Assembly: GCA_900316165.1 (NCBI GenBank)
Contig: ONBW01000003.1
Span: 1-64,000, forward strand
Length of the DNA stretch: 64,000 nt
Direction of reading: 5' to 3'
Source: an uncultured Lachnospiraceae bacterium
GTDB lineage: Bacteria > Bacillota > Clostridia > Lachnospirales > Lachnospiraceae
Numbering within the stretch: position 1 is the stretch's first letter; each line of letters begins with the position of its first letter. This document shows, in pieces, positions 52,659 to 63,090 of the stretch. The notes beneath the pieces are model-generated. The model was given only the letters and a program-made list of their open reading frames with translations, had not been told where the DNA came from and searched no databases. The position numbers and the translations under genes were made by a program.

Positions 52659-55034
52659 ATGGATATAAATGCACTGATAGCACAGGAGCTTTCCGTAAAG
52701 AAATCCCAGATCGATGCGGCAGTACAGCTCTTAGACGAGGGGAACACCATCCCTTTTATTGCGAGATACAGAAAAGAGGTCACAGGAGGACTCGATGACG
52801 ATGCTCTCCGTGTCTTAGGCGAGAGACTTGAGTACCTGCGCGGACTTGAGGACAGGAAGCAGACAGTCCTTTCTACAATAGAAGCAGCAGGAGCCTTAAC
52901 AGATGAGCTTCGTAGAAAAATAGACATAGCCCAGACCTTAGCCGAGGTCGAGGATATCTACAGACCTTATAAGCCGAAGCGCAGGACCAGAGCTACGATA
53001 GCGAAGGAGAAGGGCCTCGAGCCGCTTGCACTTACGATAAAGGCACAGGAGCTTTCAACCCCGCTATTAGATGAGGCAGCGAAGTACGTAGACCCTGAGA
53101 ATGATGTCCACGTACCGGAGGACGCGATAAACGGAGCCTGCGACATCATAGCAGAGGAAATCTCAGATAACGCTGATTACCGCAGCTACATCAGAGAGAA
53201 GACAAAGAAGGAAGGACTCATAGTCTCGACTCAGAAGAAGGAGAACGCTCCTTCAGTCTACGAGATGTACTACGACTATTCCGAGAAGCTCACTACAGTG
53301 CCAGGGCACAGAGTCCTCGCGATGAACCGTGGTGAGAAGGAGGATTTCCTCACTGTAAAAATAACCGCTCCGGAAGAGGACATAGTCAGATACTTAGAGA
53401 AGCAGCTTGTCACAAAGGATAATCCAAATACTACACCGGCTTTAAAGAACGCAGCATCCGATGCTTATGACAGGCTTATTGCGCCATCAATCGAGCGTGA
53501 GATCAGAAGTGACCTGACAGAGATGGCAGAGGATGGAGCCATAAAGGTTTTCGCAGCAAACTTAAGACAGCTGCTTTTGGCGCCTCCAATCACGGGAAAG
53601 ACAGTTTTAGGCTGGGATCCGGGATATGTCCACGGCTGCAAGCTCGCGGTCTGTGATCCAACTGGCAAAATCCTGACTACAGATATGGTCTTCCCATTCA
53701 AGCCAAAGAACGATACAGAGGGCACGAAGAAAAAGGTTCTAGCACTTATAGACAAATACAGCATTGATCTGATTGCGCTTGGAAACGGTACAGCCTCAAG
53801 AGAATCAGAGGCACTGGTAGCTGAGATCATTAAGGAGGCCAGCAGACCTGTTCAGTACGTGATAGTAAATGAGGCGGGAGCCTCAGTCTACTCAGCAAGT
53901 GAGCTTGCGGCAAAGGAGCTTCCGGACCTCGATGTCGAGGGAAGAGGAGCAGCCTCGATGGCCAGAAGACTCATAGACCCGTTATCAGAGCTTGTTAAAA
54001 TCGATCCGAAGGCCATCGGAGTCGGACAGTATCAGCATGATATGAACCAGAAGAAGCTCTCAGAGGCACTTTCAGGCGTAGTAGAGTCGGTAGTAAACTC
54101 AGTCGGCGTAGATGTAAATACAGCATCAGCACCACTGCTCTCATATGTGGCAGGAATCACAAAGACTGTAGCAAATAATATCCTTTCCTACAGAGAAGAA
54201 AACGGAAGCTTCTCAGAGAGAAAGGAGCTCTTATCTGTAAAGGGCTTGGGACCAAAGGCCTATGAGCAGTGCGCTGGATTCCTCCGTATCAGAAACGGCA
54301 AGGAGCCTCTTGATAACACGGGAGTACATCCGGAGTCATATGATAAGACGAAGGAGCTGCTCGGACTATTAGGATATACCACAGAAGACCTTAAGGCCGG
54401 AGCACTTTCAGATATAGATAAAAAGGCAGGCTCAGTAGAGGAGCTTGCAGATAAGCTAAATATCGGAGTTCCGACACTTACAGATATCATCAAGGAATTA
54501 AAGAAGCCTGGACGAGATCCGCGTGAGGAAATGCCGCTTCCTGTTTTAAGAAGTGATGTTCTTTCGATGGAAGACTTAAAGCCAGGTATGAAGCTCAAGG
54601 GCACAGTCAGAAATATCGTGGATTTTGGAGCTTTTGTCGATATCGGAGTACATGAGGACGGTCTTGTGCACATTTCACAGATATCAAATCGTCGTATTAA
54701 TCATCCGCTCGATGTCTTAAGTGTAGGCGATATAGTAGATGTCACAGTCTTAGATGTCGATCAGGAGAAGGGCCGTATCTCACTTACTATGAGAAATGAC
54801 GCTGGTAAGACAGAGGGCCATGACAAGTCCACTGGACACAACAGCGGTGAGAGACCGAAGAACCGGAATGGTGAAAGACCTGACAGGCAGAGAAACAACG
54901 TCGGTGAAAAGTCCGACAGGAAAAATAACCGCGGTACAAGACCACAGAATAAACAGAATGGAAAGCAGCGTACGAATAACCGCGATGTCGGAACGAGTCT
55001 CGGAAGTCTGCTTTCTGGATTAAAACTGGACTGA
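52659..55034 (+). CDS. tex: Tex family S1 RNA-binding protein
   Basis: Tex is a conserved RNA/DNA-binding accessory factor of transcription. The 791 residues show the N-terminal helical region (NTIPFIARYRKEVTGGLDDDALR), the YqgF-like RNase H fold (VLGWDPGYVHGCKLAVCD), helix-hairpin-helix motifs (NSVGVDVNTASAPLLSYVAGI...LLSVKGLGPKAYEQCAGFLRI) and an S1 domain (LKGTVRNIVDFGAFVDIGVHEDGLVHISQIS). A basic, Asn/Arg/Gly-rich tail of about 65 residues follows (about 725-785), likely unstructured and nucleic-acid binding. Confidence 0.95.
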   Translation: MDINALIAQELSVKKSQIDAAVQLLDEGNTIPFIARYRKEVTGGLDDDALRVLGERLEYLRGLEDRKQTVLSTIEAAGALTDELRRKIDIAQTLAEVEDIYRPYKPKRRTRATIAKEKGLEPLALTIKAQELSTPLLDEAAKYVDPENDVHVPEDAINGACDIIAEEISDNADYRSYIREKTKKEGLIVSTQKKENAPSVYEMYYDYSEKLTTVPGHRVLAMNRGEKEDFLTVKITAPEEDIVRYLEKQLVTKDNPNTTPALKNAASDAYDRLIAPSIEREIRSDLTEMAEDGAIKVFAANLRQLLLAPPITGKTVLGWDPGYVHGCKLAVCDPTGKILTTDMVFPFKPKNDTEGTKKKVLALIDKYSIDLIALGNGTASRESEALVAEIIKEASRPVQYVIVNEAGASVYSASELAAKELPDLDVEGRGAASMARRLIDPLSELVKIDPKAIGVGQYQHDMNQKKLSEALSGVVESVVNSVGVDVNTASAPLLSYVAGITKTVANNILSYREENGSFSERKELLSVKGLGPKAYEQCAGFLRIRNGKEPLDNTGVHPESYDKTKELLGLLGYTTEDLKAGALSDIDKKAGSVEELADKLNIGVPTLTDIIKELKKPGRDPREEMPLPVLRSDVLSMEDLKPGMKLKGTVRNIVDFGAFVDIGVHEDGLVHISQISNRRINHPLDVLSVGDIVDVTVLDVDQEKGRISLTMRNDAGKTEGHDKSTGHNSGERPKNRNGERPDRQRNNVGEKSDRKNNRGTRPQNKQNGKQRTNNRDVGTSLGSLLSGLKLD

Positions 55035-55041
55035 GGTAGAA

Positions 55042-55473
55042 ATGACATTTGAAAGTCACAGCAGAGAAGAGACTATAAAGTTTGCTGCCAATCTGGCGGC
55101 AAAATCAAAGCCAGGAGACGTCTATACTCTCACCGGAGATTTGGGAGTCGGAAAGACGGTCTTCGCGAAGGGCTTTGCGAAGGGACTTGGAGTTACTGAA
55201 CCGGTGACGAGTCCAACCTTTACGATAGTTCAGGAATATTTAAGTGGCAGACTGCCGTTTTTCCATTTCGATGTCTACAGGATAGCAGATCCTGATGAGA
55301 TGGAGGAGACAGGATTTTACGATTACCTTGACAGAGGCGGAGTAGTCCTTATCGAGTGGGCAGAGCTTATAGAGGATATACTTCCTCTCCCACGTACATC
55401 GGTAAAAATCGAGAAGGACTTAAACGGGGATGACGACTACAGGCTTATCACAGTGGAAGTGGAGAATTCATGA
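55042..55473 (+). CDS. tsaE: tRNA t6A synthesis ATPase TsaE
   Basis: TsaE works with TsaB and TsaD to add threonylcarbamoyl to A37 of ANN-decoding tRNAs. The 143 residues include the P-loop GDLGVGKTVFAKGFAKGLG, TSPTFTIVQEY and HFDVYRI, and IEWAELIEDILP. It starts seven bases after tex behind TGAGGTAG and overlaps tsaB by four bases. Confidence 0.95.
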   Translation: MTFESHSREETIKFAANLAAKSKPGDVYTLTGDLGVGKTVFAKGFAKGLGVTEPVTSPTFTIVQEYLSGRLPFFHFDVYRIADPDEMEETGFYDYLDRGGVVLIEWAELIEDILPLPRTSVKIEKDLNGDDDYRLITVEVENS

Positions 55474-56183
55474 GGATACTTGGAATAGACTCTTCAGGAC
55501 TTGTCGCATCAGTCGCAGTGACAGACGACGACGTACTCCTCGGAGAATTTACAACTGATTATAAAAAGACTCATTCGACGACACTTATGCCTATGCTCGA
55601 TGAGCTGATCAAAATGCTTGGAATCGATATAAAGACTATCGATGCTATAGCCACAGCCGAAGGTCCGGGAAGCTTTACGGGACTCAGAATCGGAGCTGCT
55701 ACAGTAAAGGGCTTAGCCTATGCACTTAAAGTACCGGTTATTGCAGTACCTACAGTTGATGCCATAGCCTATAACCTCTATGGCTCAAAGCGGCTTATCT
55801 GCCCGCTTATGGACGCGAGAAGACAGCAGGCTTATTCAGGGCTCTACCGCTTTGATGAGACAAACGAGTTTGTCGTTAAAAAAGAGCAGGAGCCAGAGGC
55901 TATAAAGGATATCATCGACAGGATAAATATCGCTGATGAGCCGGTTACTTTTTTAGGAGATGGTGTGCCCGTGTTTAAGGACTACATCGAGAAAAATGCG
56001 ACCGTGGACTACGATTTTGCACCGGCATTCTGCAGCAGGCAGAGAGCGGGAGCAGTAGCGTCACTTGGAAAGAAATATTTCGACAGAGAGTTCTATACCT
56101 CGGCCGAGGAATTCAGACCGGTGTACCTGCGTAAGTCACAGGCAGAGAGGGAACGTGAAGAGAAGGCAGGTGCAAATGCTTGA
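55470..56183 (+). CDS. tsaB: tRNA t6A synthesis protein TsaB
   Basis: TsaB is the TsaD partner needed for t6A formation. The 237 residues have the ASKHA-type start ILGIDSSGLVASVAV, HSTTLMPMLDEL and the signature AEGPGSFTGLRIGAATVKGLAYAL. ATGA overlap joins it to tsaE. The end overlaps the start of rnz by eight bases. The rimI gene often found next to tsaB is absent. Confidence 0.94.
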   Translation: MRILGIDSSGLVASVAVTDDDVLLGEFTTDYKKTHSTTLMPMLDELIKMLGIDIKTIDAIATAEGPGSFTGLRIGAATVKGLAYALKVPVIAVPTVDAIAYNLYGSKRLICPLMDARRQQAYSGLYRFDETNEFVVKKEQEPEAIKDIIDRINIADEPVTFLGDGVPVFKDYIEKNATVDYDFAPAFCSRQRAGAVASLGKKYFDREFYTSAEEFRPVYLRKSQAEREREEKAGANA

Positions 56184-57087
56184 TATCTGTCTTCTAGGCT
56201 GCGGAGGAATGATGCCGCTCCCGAAAAGGCATCTGACTTCACTTGCAGTCAGGTTCAATGGACATACGACTCTTATTGACTGTGGAGAAGGAACTCAGGT
56301 AGCCATGAAAAGAGCGGGCATTTCGCCTGCACCGATAGATACAATCTGCTTTACGCACTACCATGCAGACCATATCAGCGGACTGCCGGGACTTCTTCTC
56401 GATATGGGGAACTCGGACCGCACAAAGCCAGTCTTTATGATAGGCCCTAAGGGTCTGATGCGGACTGTAAAGGCGCTCTGCGTTATAGCACCTCAGCTGC
56501 CTTTTGAGATAAAGTTCCACGAGTTTTCAGAGAACGAGGAGACCTTCGATTTAGATGGGCTGCGCCTTAAGGCTTTCCATGTAAATCACAATGTGACCTG
56601 CTATGGTTATACTTTTGAGCTCGACAGAGCGGGAAGGTTCGATGCCGAAGCAGCTAAGTCGCTTGGAATTCCGATAAATTACTGGAGCATTTTACAGCAC
56701 GGGAATGAAGTGGATATCCCAGAGGGACATTTTGTACCGGAGCAGGTGATGGGCCCAGCCAGGAAAGGCTTAAAGGTCACCTACACTACGGATACGAGGC
56801 CGACGCAGTCGATAGAAGAGAATGCCAGGGGCAGTGACCTCTTTATCTGCGAGGGCATGTACGGAGACCCGGAAAAGGCGGCCAGTGCAAAAGAAAAAAA
56901 GCATATGACGATGCAGGAGGCAGCGAAGCTTGGAAAGGCTGCCGGGGTAAAGAAAATGTGGCTTACCCACTTCTCTCCATCGGTTATCAATCCGAAAATA
57001 TATATAGAAGATGTAAAAGCCGTTTTTCCAAATATCTCAATGGGGAAGGATGGAAAAACGACCGAGCTTGATTTTGTAGATGAGTAA
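56176..57087 (+). CDS. rnz: Ribonuclease Z
   Basis: RNase Z trims the 3' end of tRNA precursors. The 303-residue metallo-beta-lactamase fold protein shows FTHYHADHISGLPGLL (zinc HxHxDH), FHVNHNVTCYGYTFE, the exosite-like segment after it, TYTTDTRPT and the late WLTHFSPS. I start it at ATG 56176 after AAGGCAGG; the longer frame from 56065 lies in tsaB. Placement with t6A genes groups tRNA maturation functions. Confidence 0.93.
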   Translation: MLDICLLGCGGMMPLPKRHLTSLAVRFNGHTTLIDCGEGTQVAMKRAGISPAPIDTICFTHYHADHISGLPGLLLDMGNSDRTKPVFMIGPKGLMRTVKALCVIAPQLPFEIKFHEFSENEETFDLDGLRLKAFHVNHNVTCYGYTFELDRAGRFDAEAAKSLGIPINYWSILQHGNEVDIPEGHFVPEQVMGPARKGLKVTYTTDTRPTQSIEENARGSDLFICEGMYGDPEKAASAKEKKHMTMQEAAKLGKAAGVKKMWLTHFSPSVINPKIYIEDVKAVFPNISMGKDGKTTELDFVDE

Positions 57088-57116
57088 GTCTATGTGATTT
57101 GCCAGGAGGTGAGTTT

Positions 57117-57725
57117 ATGAGACGTGGAGCCAGAACAGTATCAGTACTTATTCTCTGTGCTGTGATAATTGTCGCGTTTTATATGTATCTGAACAAGGCA
57201 GCAGGTGATCGTGAGGAAAATGCAGAGACAGAAGCTGTTACAGAGATGGACAGGCTTCTTGACGCAGATTTTGACAAGTATTATCCTCCGACACCGAGAG
57301 CGGTTATCAAGTATTACAACCGCTATTCGATGGTCTGCTTCGGTGAGGAGAAGCCATCAGAAAGTGATACAAAAAAGCTTGCGAAAAAAATGCGCGAGCT
57401 TATGGATGACGACCTTGCTGCCGCAAATAGTGAAAGCAGCTACGCGGCGTCTCTCTGGAGCGAGGTGAAGGATTTTACTGACAGAAAGGCAACGCTAATA
57501 GAAGCGGATGTAGACGATACAGATGATGTAGTCTACAAGACGATAAAGGACAAAAATTATGCCTACGTGCAGACTATGTATCTTATCAGAGAGGCAGGCA
57601 CCTACACGACGACATACCAGAAGTTTGTTCTAAGACAGGATAAAGACGAAAACTGGAAGATATATGGATTCAGCCGTACAGACAAGGACGGCAATCCTGT
57701 AGATACGACTACAAAGACTAAATGA
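57117..57725 (+). CDS. Membrane-anchored protein of unknown function in the tsa cluster
   Basis: This 202-residue protein has an N-terminal membrane helix (about 8-25, [18 protein letters not shown]) followed by an acidic, outward-facing domain ([62 protein letters not shown]) that ends like an NTF2-like or SnoaL beta-strand sheet. The start is fixed by AGGAGGTGA, a full anti-16S match. tsaD begins one base after its stop. I do not know a function. Confidence 0.72.
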   Translation: MRRGARTVSVLILCAVIIVAFYMYLNKAAGDREENAETEAVTEMDRLLDADFDKYYPPTPRAVIKYYNRYSMVCFGEEKPSESDTKKLAKKMRELMDDDLAAANSESSYAASLWSEVKDFTDRKATLIEADVDDTDDVVYKTIKDKNYAYVQTMYLIREAGTYTTTYQKFVLRQDKDENWKIYGFSRTDKDGNPVDTTTKTK

Positions 57726-57726
57726 T

Positions 57727-58737
57727 ATGAGTGATATAAAAATACTTGGAATCGAAAGCTCCTGCGACGAGACCGCAGCCGCTGTCGTAGTAAACGGAAG
57801 AGAGGTCTTATCAAATGAGATCTCGACTCAGATACCTATACATACACTCTATGGTGGAGTTGTGCCAGAGATAGCATCTAGAAAGCATGTCGAGCGCATC
57901 ACTCAGGTAGTAGACTTGGCTCTTAAAAAAGCAGGCACGCCACCTGGTGAGATAGACGCTGTGGCTGTGACATACGGGCCTGGACTTGTGGGGCCGCTCC
58001 TCGTAGGCGTTTCATTTGCGAAGGCCTTCGCCTACGCAAAGCAAAAGCCCTTTTTAGGAATTAACCACATTTCTGGACATATCAGCGCGAACTATATCGA
58101 GGCAGCTGACCTGAAGCCGCCTTTTCTATGCCTTGTAGTATCAGGTGGACATACACATCTCGTGAGAGTCATAGACTACGGTAAGTACGAGGTACTTGGG
58201 CGCACTGTAGATGACGCGGCAGGGGAGGCCTTCGACAAGGTCGCGAGAGCCATCGGTTTAGGATACCCAGGAGGCCCGAAGATCGAGAAGGAAGCGAAAA
58301 ATGGTGATCCGGATTCGATAGAGTTCCCGAGGGCTAAGGTCGCAGACCACCCATACGATTTTTCGTTTTCAGGCCTTAAAAGTGCAGTCCTTAACTATTT
58401 AAATCATGAAAAAATGGCCGGCCACGAGATCAACCGCGCAAATGTAGCCGCCTCGTTCCAGAAAGCAGTAGTCGGTGCGCTTACAGATCATGCCGAGATG
58501 GCAATAGATGAGTTCGGCGAGGACAAATTCGCGATAGCCGGAGGAGTGGCTTCAAACGGAGCCTTAAGAGCATCTATTGAAGCACTCTGCCAGAGAAAGG
58601 GCGTAAAGTTCTATAGGCCGGCACCGATACTCTGTACAGATAACGGAGCCATGATAGCAGCAGCAGGCTACTATGAATTTGAAGAGGGCGTCAGGTCAGG
58701 ACTCGATTTAAACGCCGAGCCAGGACTCATGCTTTAA
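57727..58737 (+). CDS. tsaD: tRNA N6-adenosine threonylcarbamoyltransferase
   Basis: TsaD transfers the threonylcarbamoyl group to A37 of tRNA. The 336 residues show [28 protein letters not shown], the metal-binding [25 protein letters not shown], the [12 protein letters not shown] segment and [14 protein letters not shown]. It is the last gene of the cyclophilin-to-tsaD run and is followed by a strong terminator. Confidence 0.97.
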   Translation: MSDIKILGIESSCDETAAAVVVNGREVLSNEISTQIPIHTLYGGVVPEIASRKHVERITQVVDLALKKAGTPPGEIDAVAVTYGPGLVGPLLVGVSFAKAFAYAKQKPFLGINHISGHISANYIEAADLKPPFLCLVVSGGHTHLVRVIDYGKYEVLGRTVDDAAGEAFDKVARAIGLGYPGGPKIEKEAKNGDPDSIEFPRAKVADHPYDFSFSGLKSAVLNYLNHEKMAGHEINRANVAASFQKAVVGALTDHAEMAIDEFGEDKFAIAGGVASNGALRASIEALCQRKGVKFYRPAPILCTDNGAMIAAAGYYEFEEGVRSGLDLNAEPGLML

Positions 58738-58751
58738 TAAATAATGATTTT

Positions 58752-58778
58752 GACCTGCACACAGCAGGTCTTTTTTTT
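58752..58778 (+). terminator. Intrinsic terminator after tsaD
   Basis: GACCTGC, loop ACACA, GCAGGTC, then eight T. Confidence 0.93.
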
Positions 58779-58807
58779 GTAAAAACTATGGAAACATTCT
58801 GCAAATA

Positions 58808-58816
58808 TGTTATACT
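58808..58816 (+). promoter_or_regulatory. Extended -10 promoter of the polysaccharide genes
   Basis: TGTTATACT, 33 bases before the ATG at 58850; -35 not clear. Confidence 0.45.
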
Positions 58817-58849
58817 TGTTTGTACGAAAAATTCAGGAGATACATAATC

Positions 58850-60679
58850 ATGTCAAACAAGACTACTAAAAAGAGTAAATATCAGGAAAAAGCACCTGCA
58901 GGAATTGTTCTTTCAATTCTAGCGGCAGGAATAGTTCCACTCATTATGAGAACTTTCACCTACGATTCACATCTTTCGGATTATGAATGGTTCCCTACAG
59001 ATGGCACAGTTGTAGACATTTTTCTGGCATATAAATCCTTTGCGATAATTACAATCGGCATTTGTATGGCAATAGCCCTTATTTACAGAAAGTATGACCA
59101 TGAGAAGCTTCCGGTTACAAGACTTTTCTGGTGTATGTTTGCCTATGCTGCACTTGTTCTGATAAGCGGCTTTGCATCGAAATGGAAGGGCTTTGCGTTC
59201 GGCGGCTCCTATGAGATGTTTGAATCAGTGCCGGTAGTGCTCTGCTATGTGCTTTTTGCCTACTACACATTTACAGATGTAAAGAATGAAATAACAGTAA
59301 AAATACTTCTCAAATGGGTGGGTATTTTTTCACTGATCCTGATGGCTATTGGAGTATTCCAGGGCTTTGGAGCCGATCTCTTCGCTACGAACTTTGGAAA
59401 AGTGCTCTACTCGACACCTTCATTCTGGAGCCAGCTCGGGAATCTGACGATCAGAATGCCGAAGGGCACATCTTATTCGACACTCTACAACCCGAATTTC
59501 TTCTCACTCTATCTGGCAATTGTGCTTCCTATGGCAGTGGCATCATTTTTCGCATTCAAGGAAAAGAAGGCAAGGATACTCTCAGGTATTCTAATTGTAT
59601 GCTCTGTGATTCTTCTGATAACGGATATTTCAATCACTGGAGTTATGTCACTTGTTATATCAGGTATCATCACTCTGCTTGTTTTTATATCAAAGAAGAA
59701 AAAACTTTTTATTACAGGAATCAGTGTATTGGCAGCGCTGGTTGTGCTCGCAATCGTATTAAGCGTTGCGGTAAAGCCTGTACACGATTTTGTCCTGACA
59801 AAAATAAACGCTGATCCGACACCTCTAACGACCGGAACTCTTAAGGATATAGAGACCAACCAGGATAATGTCACTCTCGAATTTAAGGACGGCACCTCTG
59901 CTGCGATAGAGTATTCGTTTGATGATACGGGAAAGATGGGCGTTACTGCACAGGATGGAGATGGAAATGAACTTGGCGTAACATGGAATGATACTACCGG
60001 TCAGGCTGACATAGTGAATGCGGACGGAGTCTTGATTGCAGGTGTTGCCCCAAAGGATACAGCTGATGGACAGCATTTCATCAGTGTGAGGGTAGATACC
60101 AGAGAGTTCTATTTCATGACAGATGAGGAGGGATACGAGTATATCACAGGGGCAGGCAAGCTCGTAAAGCTTGATAATGATATTAAGACAGCAAACGTAT
60201 TCCCTGAGGACTTCTTCAGTAACAGAGGAATCCTTTGGAACAGGACACTTCCACTTCTGCCAAGCCATATAATCATCGGTGGCGGACAGAATACTTTTGT
60301 GATGCAGTACCCGCAGAATAACTATGTCATGAAGTCATTACTTATAGAGAGTGAGACTACATCAATCGATGTAAAGCCTCACAATATCTTCCTGCAGCAG
60401 TGGGTTGAGAATGGACTTATAGCCCTGATCCTTTACCTGATTGTGGTGATAGGATATCTCGTGCAGACTGCCTCAGTCATTAAAAGACACGATATCAAAA
60501 AGCCTATGACAATAATGGCTGCCGGCGCGTTTGCGGCTATCGCAGCACATACTGCGGCAGGCATCGCAAACGACTCAAATGTCTGCACATCACCTGTGAT
60601 GTGGGTAATGCTTGGCCTTGGTTTTGCCATAAACGAAATAGTAAAAAATGAAGATACAGATACTGCTGGCAACTCATAA
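58850..60679 (+). CDS. O-antigen ligase/Wzy-like membrane protein
   Basis: This 609-residue polytopic membrane protein has about ten helices, a soluble outward domain (about 315-490, acidic and beta-rich: FVSVRVDTREFYFMTDEEGYEYI-type strands) and then further helices. The Wzy_C-type region has the motif TSYSTLYNPNFFSLYLAIVLPMA and, after the loop, PHNIFLQQWVENGLIALILYLIV, in which the His is typical of ligases. It should join or polymerise a surface glycan on a lipid carrier. The start follows CAGGAGA by nine bases; a TTG frame from 58820 precedes it. It overlaps the GT2 gene by 32 bases. Confidence 0.85.
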   Translation: MSNKTTKKSKYQEKAPAGIVLSILAAGIVPLIMRTFTYDSHLSDYEWFPTDGTVVDIFLAYKSFAIITIGICMAIALIYRKYDHEKLPVTRLFWCMFAYAALVLISGFASKWKGFAFGGSYEMFESVPVVLCYVLFAYYTFTDVKNEITVKILLKWVGIFSLILMAIGVFQGFGADLFATNFGKVLYSTPSFWSQLGNLTIRMPKGTSYSTLYNPNFFSLYLAIVLPMAVASFFAFKEKKARILSGILIVCSVILLITDISITGVMSLVISGIITLLVFISKKKKLFITGISVLAALVVLAIVLSVAVKPVHDFVLTKINADPTPLTTGTLKDIETNQDNVTLEFKDGTSAAIEYSFDDTGKMGVTAQDGDGNELGVTWNDTTGQADIVNADGVLIAGVAPKDTADGQHFISVRVDTREFYFMTDEEGYEYITGAGKLVKLDNDIKTANVFPEDFFSNRGILWNRTLPLLPSHIIIGGGQNTFVMQYPQNNYVMKSLLIESETTSIDVKPHNIFLQQWVENGLIALILYLIVVIGYLVQTASVIKRHDIKKPMTIMAAGAFAAIAAHTAAGIANDSNVCTSPVMWVMLGLGFAINEIVKNEDTDTAGNS

Positions 60680-61562
60680 CGGCGAAAAATACATAGAGAC
60701 CCAGCTCGATTCGCTTATTGCCCAGCAGCTTCCGGTAAATGCACATTTAAGTATTTTAGTCTCTGATGATGCGTCGTCTGATTCGACACCAGAAATCCTC
60801 AGAGAGTATCAGGAGAGATATCCGTCAATAATCGATATTCTTCCAGAGAAAAAATCTGGCTCGGCGAAGGATAATTTTCTAAGGCTTATCAGTGCTGCAG
60901 ATGCAGACTATATATTTTTCTGCGATCAGGACGACTGGTGGCTCCCTGAAAAAATACTTAAAACGGTTGAAGCATTTAAAAGCACAGAGAGACCTCAGCT
61001 CGTTTACTCGGATGCCTTTATTGCTGACGAGAACTTAAAAATCATTGAAGCAGATGAAAGCAGGCTGCAGACTTATAACAGAGGGCTTACGCTTCAGAAG
61101 CTGATAGTTCAAAACTACATCTCAGGCTGTACAATGGCTGTAAACAGGGCACTTCTAAAAGGCGTAAGAAGAGACAGTTATCCAGGAATTGAAATGCACG
61201 ACTGGTGGCTTGTCATCTATGCAGAAACATTCGGAGAGATAATCCATGTGCCGGAGAAACTGATGAAGTACAGGCAGCATGGTGACAATGAGGTTGGAGC
61301 AAAGGACTTAAAGAGCTTTAAGTACATTAAAACCCATATGAACGGAGAAATTCTTCGCGAAAACTGTGGAAATCTGCTTGCACAGGCTAAGGGGTTTTAC
61401 ATGACTTATGGTGAAGAGATGCCTCCTGAAAAAAGGCGGATTTTCAAAGAGTTTTATACATTAAGAGACAGGAATAAGCTGTCGAGGATAGCAGCTCAGA
61501 TAAAGGGCGGGTATCTGAAGAGCACGGCAGCGCGCGTTATAGGTCAGCTGATCTATATGTGA
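60648..61562 (+). CDS. Family 2 glycosyltransferase
   Basis: This 304-residue GT-A fold glycosyltransferase of the rhamnosyltransferase-like group begins with MKIQILLATHNGEKYIETQLDSLIAQ. It has VSDDASSDST, the metal-binding FFCDQDDWWLPEKI (DQDD) and EMHDWWLVIYAETFG. There is no membrane helix. It starts inside the ligase gene in another frame, an overlap of 32 bases, implying coupled translation. It probably builds the glycan handled by the ligase. Confidence 0.9.
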   Translation: MKIQILLATHNGEKYIETQLDSLIAQQLPVNAHLSILVSDDASSDSTPEILREYQERYPSIIDILPEKKSGSAKDNFLRLISAADADYIFFCDQDDWWLPEKILKTVEAFKSTERPQLVYSDAFIADENLKIIEADESRLQTYNRGLTLQKLIVQNYISGCTMAVNRALLKGVRRDSYPGIEMHDWWLVIYAETFGEIIHVPEKLMKYRQHGDNEVGAKDLKSFKYIKTHMNGEILRENCGNLLAQAKGFYMTYGEEMPPEKRRIFKEFYTLRDRNKLSRIAAQIKGGYLKSTAARVIGQLIYM

Positions 61563-61586
61563 TTTACTAAAAGCAGGGGCGCTTGA

Positions 61587-63071
61587 ATGAAGCTTAGAAC
61601 GAGGCTGATATTCAGCTTTTTACTTATGGTGCTGCTTCCGATTTTTCTCGCGGCAGCTGTATATCTGACCGTAAACCATACCAGAACTACTAAGGGAAAG
61701 ACGGCCGGACAGTTTTATTTTTCAAATAATGTAGATGACCTTGCCGCGTATACTGACGATGAGGTCAGGACATTGGAGGAGCTTGCAAGGACGTTTCCGG
61801 ATTATTTCCTGAATTCTGATTCTCAGAAGCAGGCAAACGACAATCTGGCAAAGAAGAACTCGTATCTCGTAATAAGGGTTGGGACAAAGATAGTTTACGA
61901 TGGTGCTTCGGCAGGTGTACATCCCCAGTATAACAAGCTGCCGATGTATGGGAAGCTTTCGAATGGAGATATGCTGATCATAGATCTTCAGACCGAGACC
62001 GGAATCTTAAAAGAGATTGACTTCGGAAAAGAGGATGGGAAACGCGGTCAGGCTTTTGTGATAACGCCGGCCGGAAGCATAGTCAGAGGCGGGGGAAGTG
62101 TAGCACTTTACTATGTATCTTGGTTTGTAGTAATAATGATAATCACTGGTCTCGTTACTTCATTTCTGCTCTATAGGAGCATCATGAGGAAGGTCTCTCT
62201 GATGCAGGCCGCAACGGAAAAGATCCGTGAGGGTGACCTCGAGTCGAGAATTGAGGTCAGAGGCCGTGATGAACTCTCACAGCTGGCAGAGAGCATGGAG
62301 AGGATGAGATCGAGGCTCCTTTCTGATGCGACACAGAAGGTTGCGGATGAGGACTCCAACAGGAAGTTTTTGAGTAATATCACTCATGACCTGAAGACCC
62401 CTCTGACATCGATCATTGGCTATTCGGAGGGAATCCTTGACGGGATTGCGGCTGACCCGGAGAGGCAGAAGAAGTACGTCGGCATAATCCACTCGAAAGC
62501 AGTGGATATGAACGAGCTGTTGAATGAGCTCTCGGAATTTTCGAAGCTCGATATGCACGAGATACCTTATCATTTTGAAAAAATAGATGCAATCGAGTAC
62601 TTTGATGATTTCGCGCAGGAGACATCGGAGGAGCTGTCTGGCGACGGTGCTGATTTTTCTTACAAAAATACACTTGAGCCGGAGACAGAGATCATGGCCG
62701 ATCCTGCTCAGATAAAAAGAGTACTTCACAATCTGGTATCAAATGCGTTAAAATATTGTAGAGATGATGTAAAACTTTCTGTTTCACTGAGAGTGCTCGA
62801 TGCCGGGGACTTTATCCAGGCAGAGTTCGAGGACAACGGAAAGGGCATAAGCCCGGAGGATGTACCGCATGTGTTTGAGAGGCTTTTCAGAGCTGACAAG
62901 TCGAGGAACACAGGTATCAGAGGAAGTGGAATCGGGCTTTCCATCGCAAAGAAGATAATAGAAGACCATGGCGGTCAGATCTGGGTTACGAGCAGGATAA
63001 ATGAAGGCAGTACGTTTTATTTTTTGCTGAAAAAGGTATCAGAAGAGAGTCAGGATACTGAGGATATGTAA
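61587..63071 (+). CDS. Membrane sensor histidine kinase
   Basis: This 494-residue kinase has membrane helices at about 7-29 and 170-192 around an extracellular sensor domain of about 140 residues. A HAMP segment follows (about 193-245, RSIMRKVSLMQAATEKIREGDLESRIEV), then the phospho-acceptor His267 in SNITHDLKTPLTS, the N box HNLVSNALKYC and G boxes (DNGKGISPEDV, GSGIGLSIAKKII). The partner response regulator starts 19 bases downstream. Its signal is unknown; position suggests control of surface polysaccharide or envelope genes. Confidence 0.93.
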   Translation: MKLRTRLIFSFLLMVLLPIFLAAAVYLTVNHTRTTKGKTAGQFYFSNNVDDLAAYTDDEVRTLEELARTFPDYFLNSDSQKQANDNLAKKNSYLVIRVGTKIVYDGASAGVHPQYNKLPMYGKLSNGDMLIIDLQTETGILKEIDFGKEDGKRGQAFVITPAGSIVRGGGSVALYYVSWFVVIMIITGLVTSFLLYRSIMRKVSLMQAATEKIREGDLESRIEVRGRDELSQLAESMERMRSRLLSDATQKVADEDSNRKFLSNITHDLKTPLTSIIGYSEGILDGIAADPERQKKYVGIIHSKAVDMNELLNELSEFSKLDMHEIPYHFEKIDAIEYFDDFAQETSEELSGDGADFSYKNTLEPETEIMADPAQIKRVLHNLVSNALKYCRDDVKLSVSLRVLDAGDFIQAEFEDNGKGISPEDVPHVFERLFRADKSRNTGIRGSGIGLSIAKKIIEDHGGQIWVTSRINEGSTFYFLLKKVSEESQDTEDM

Positions 63072-63090
63072 AACTGGATAGGAGGTTACA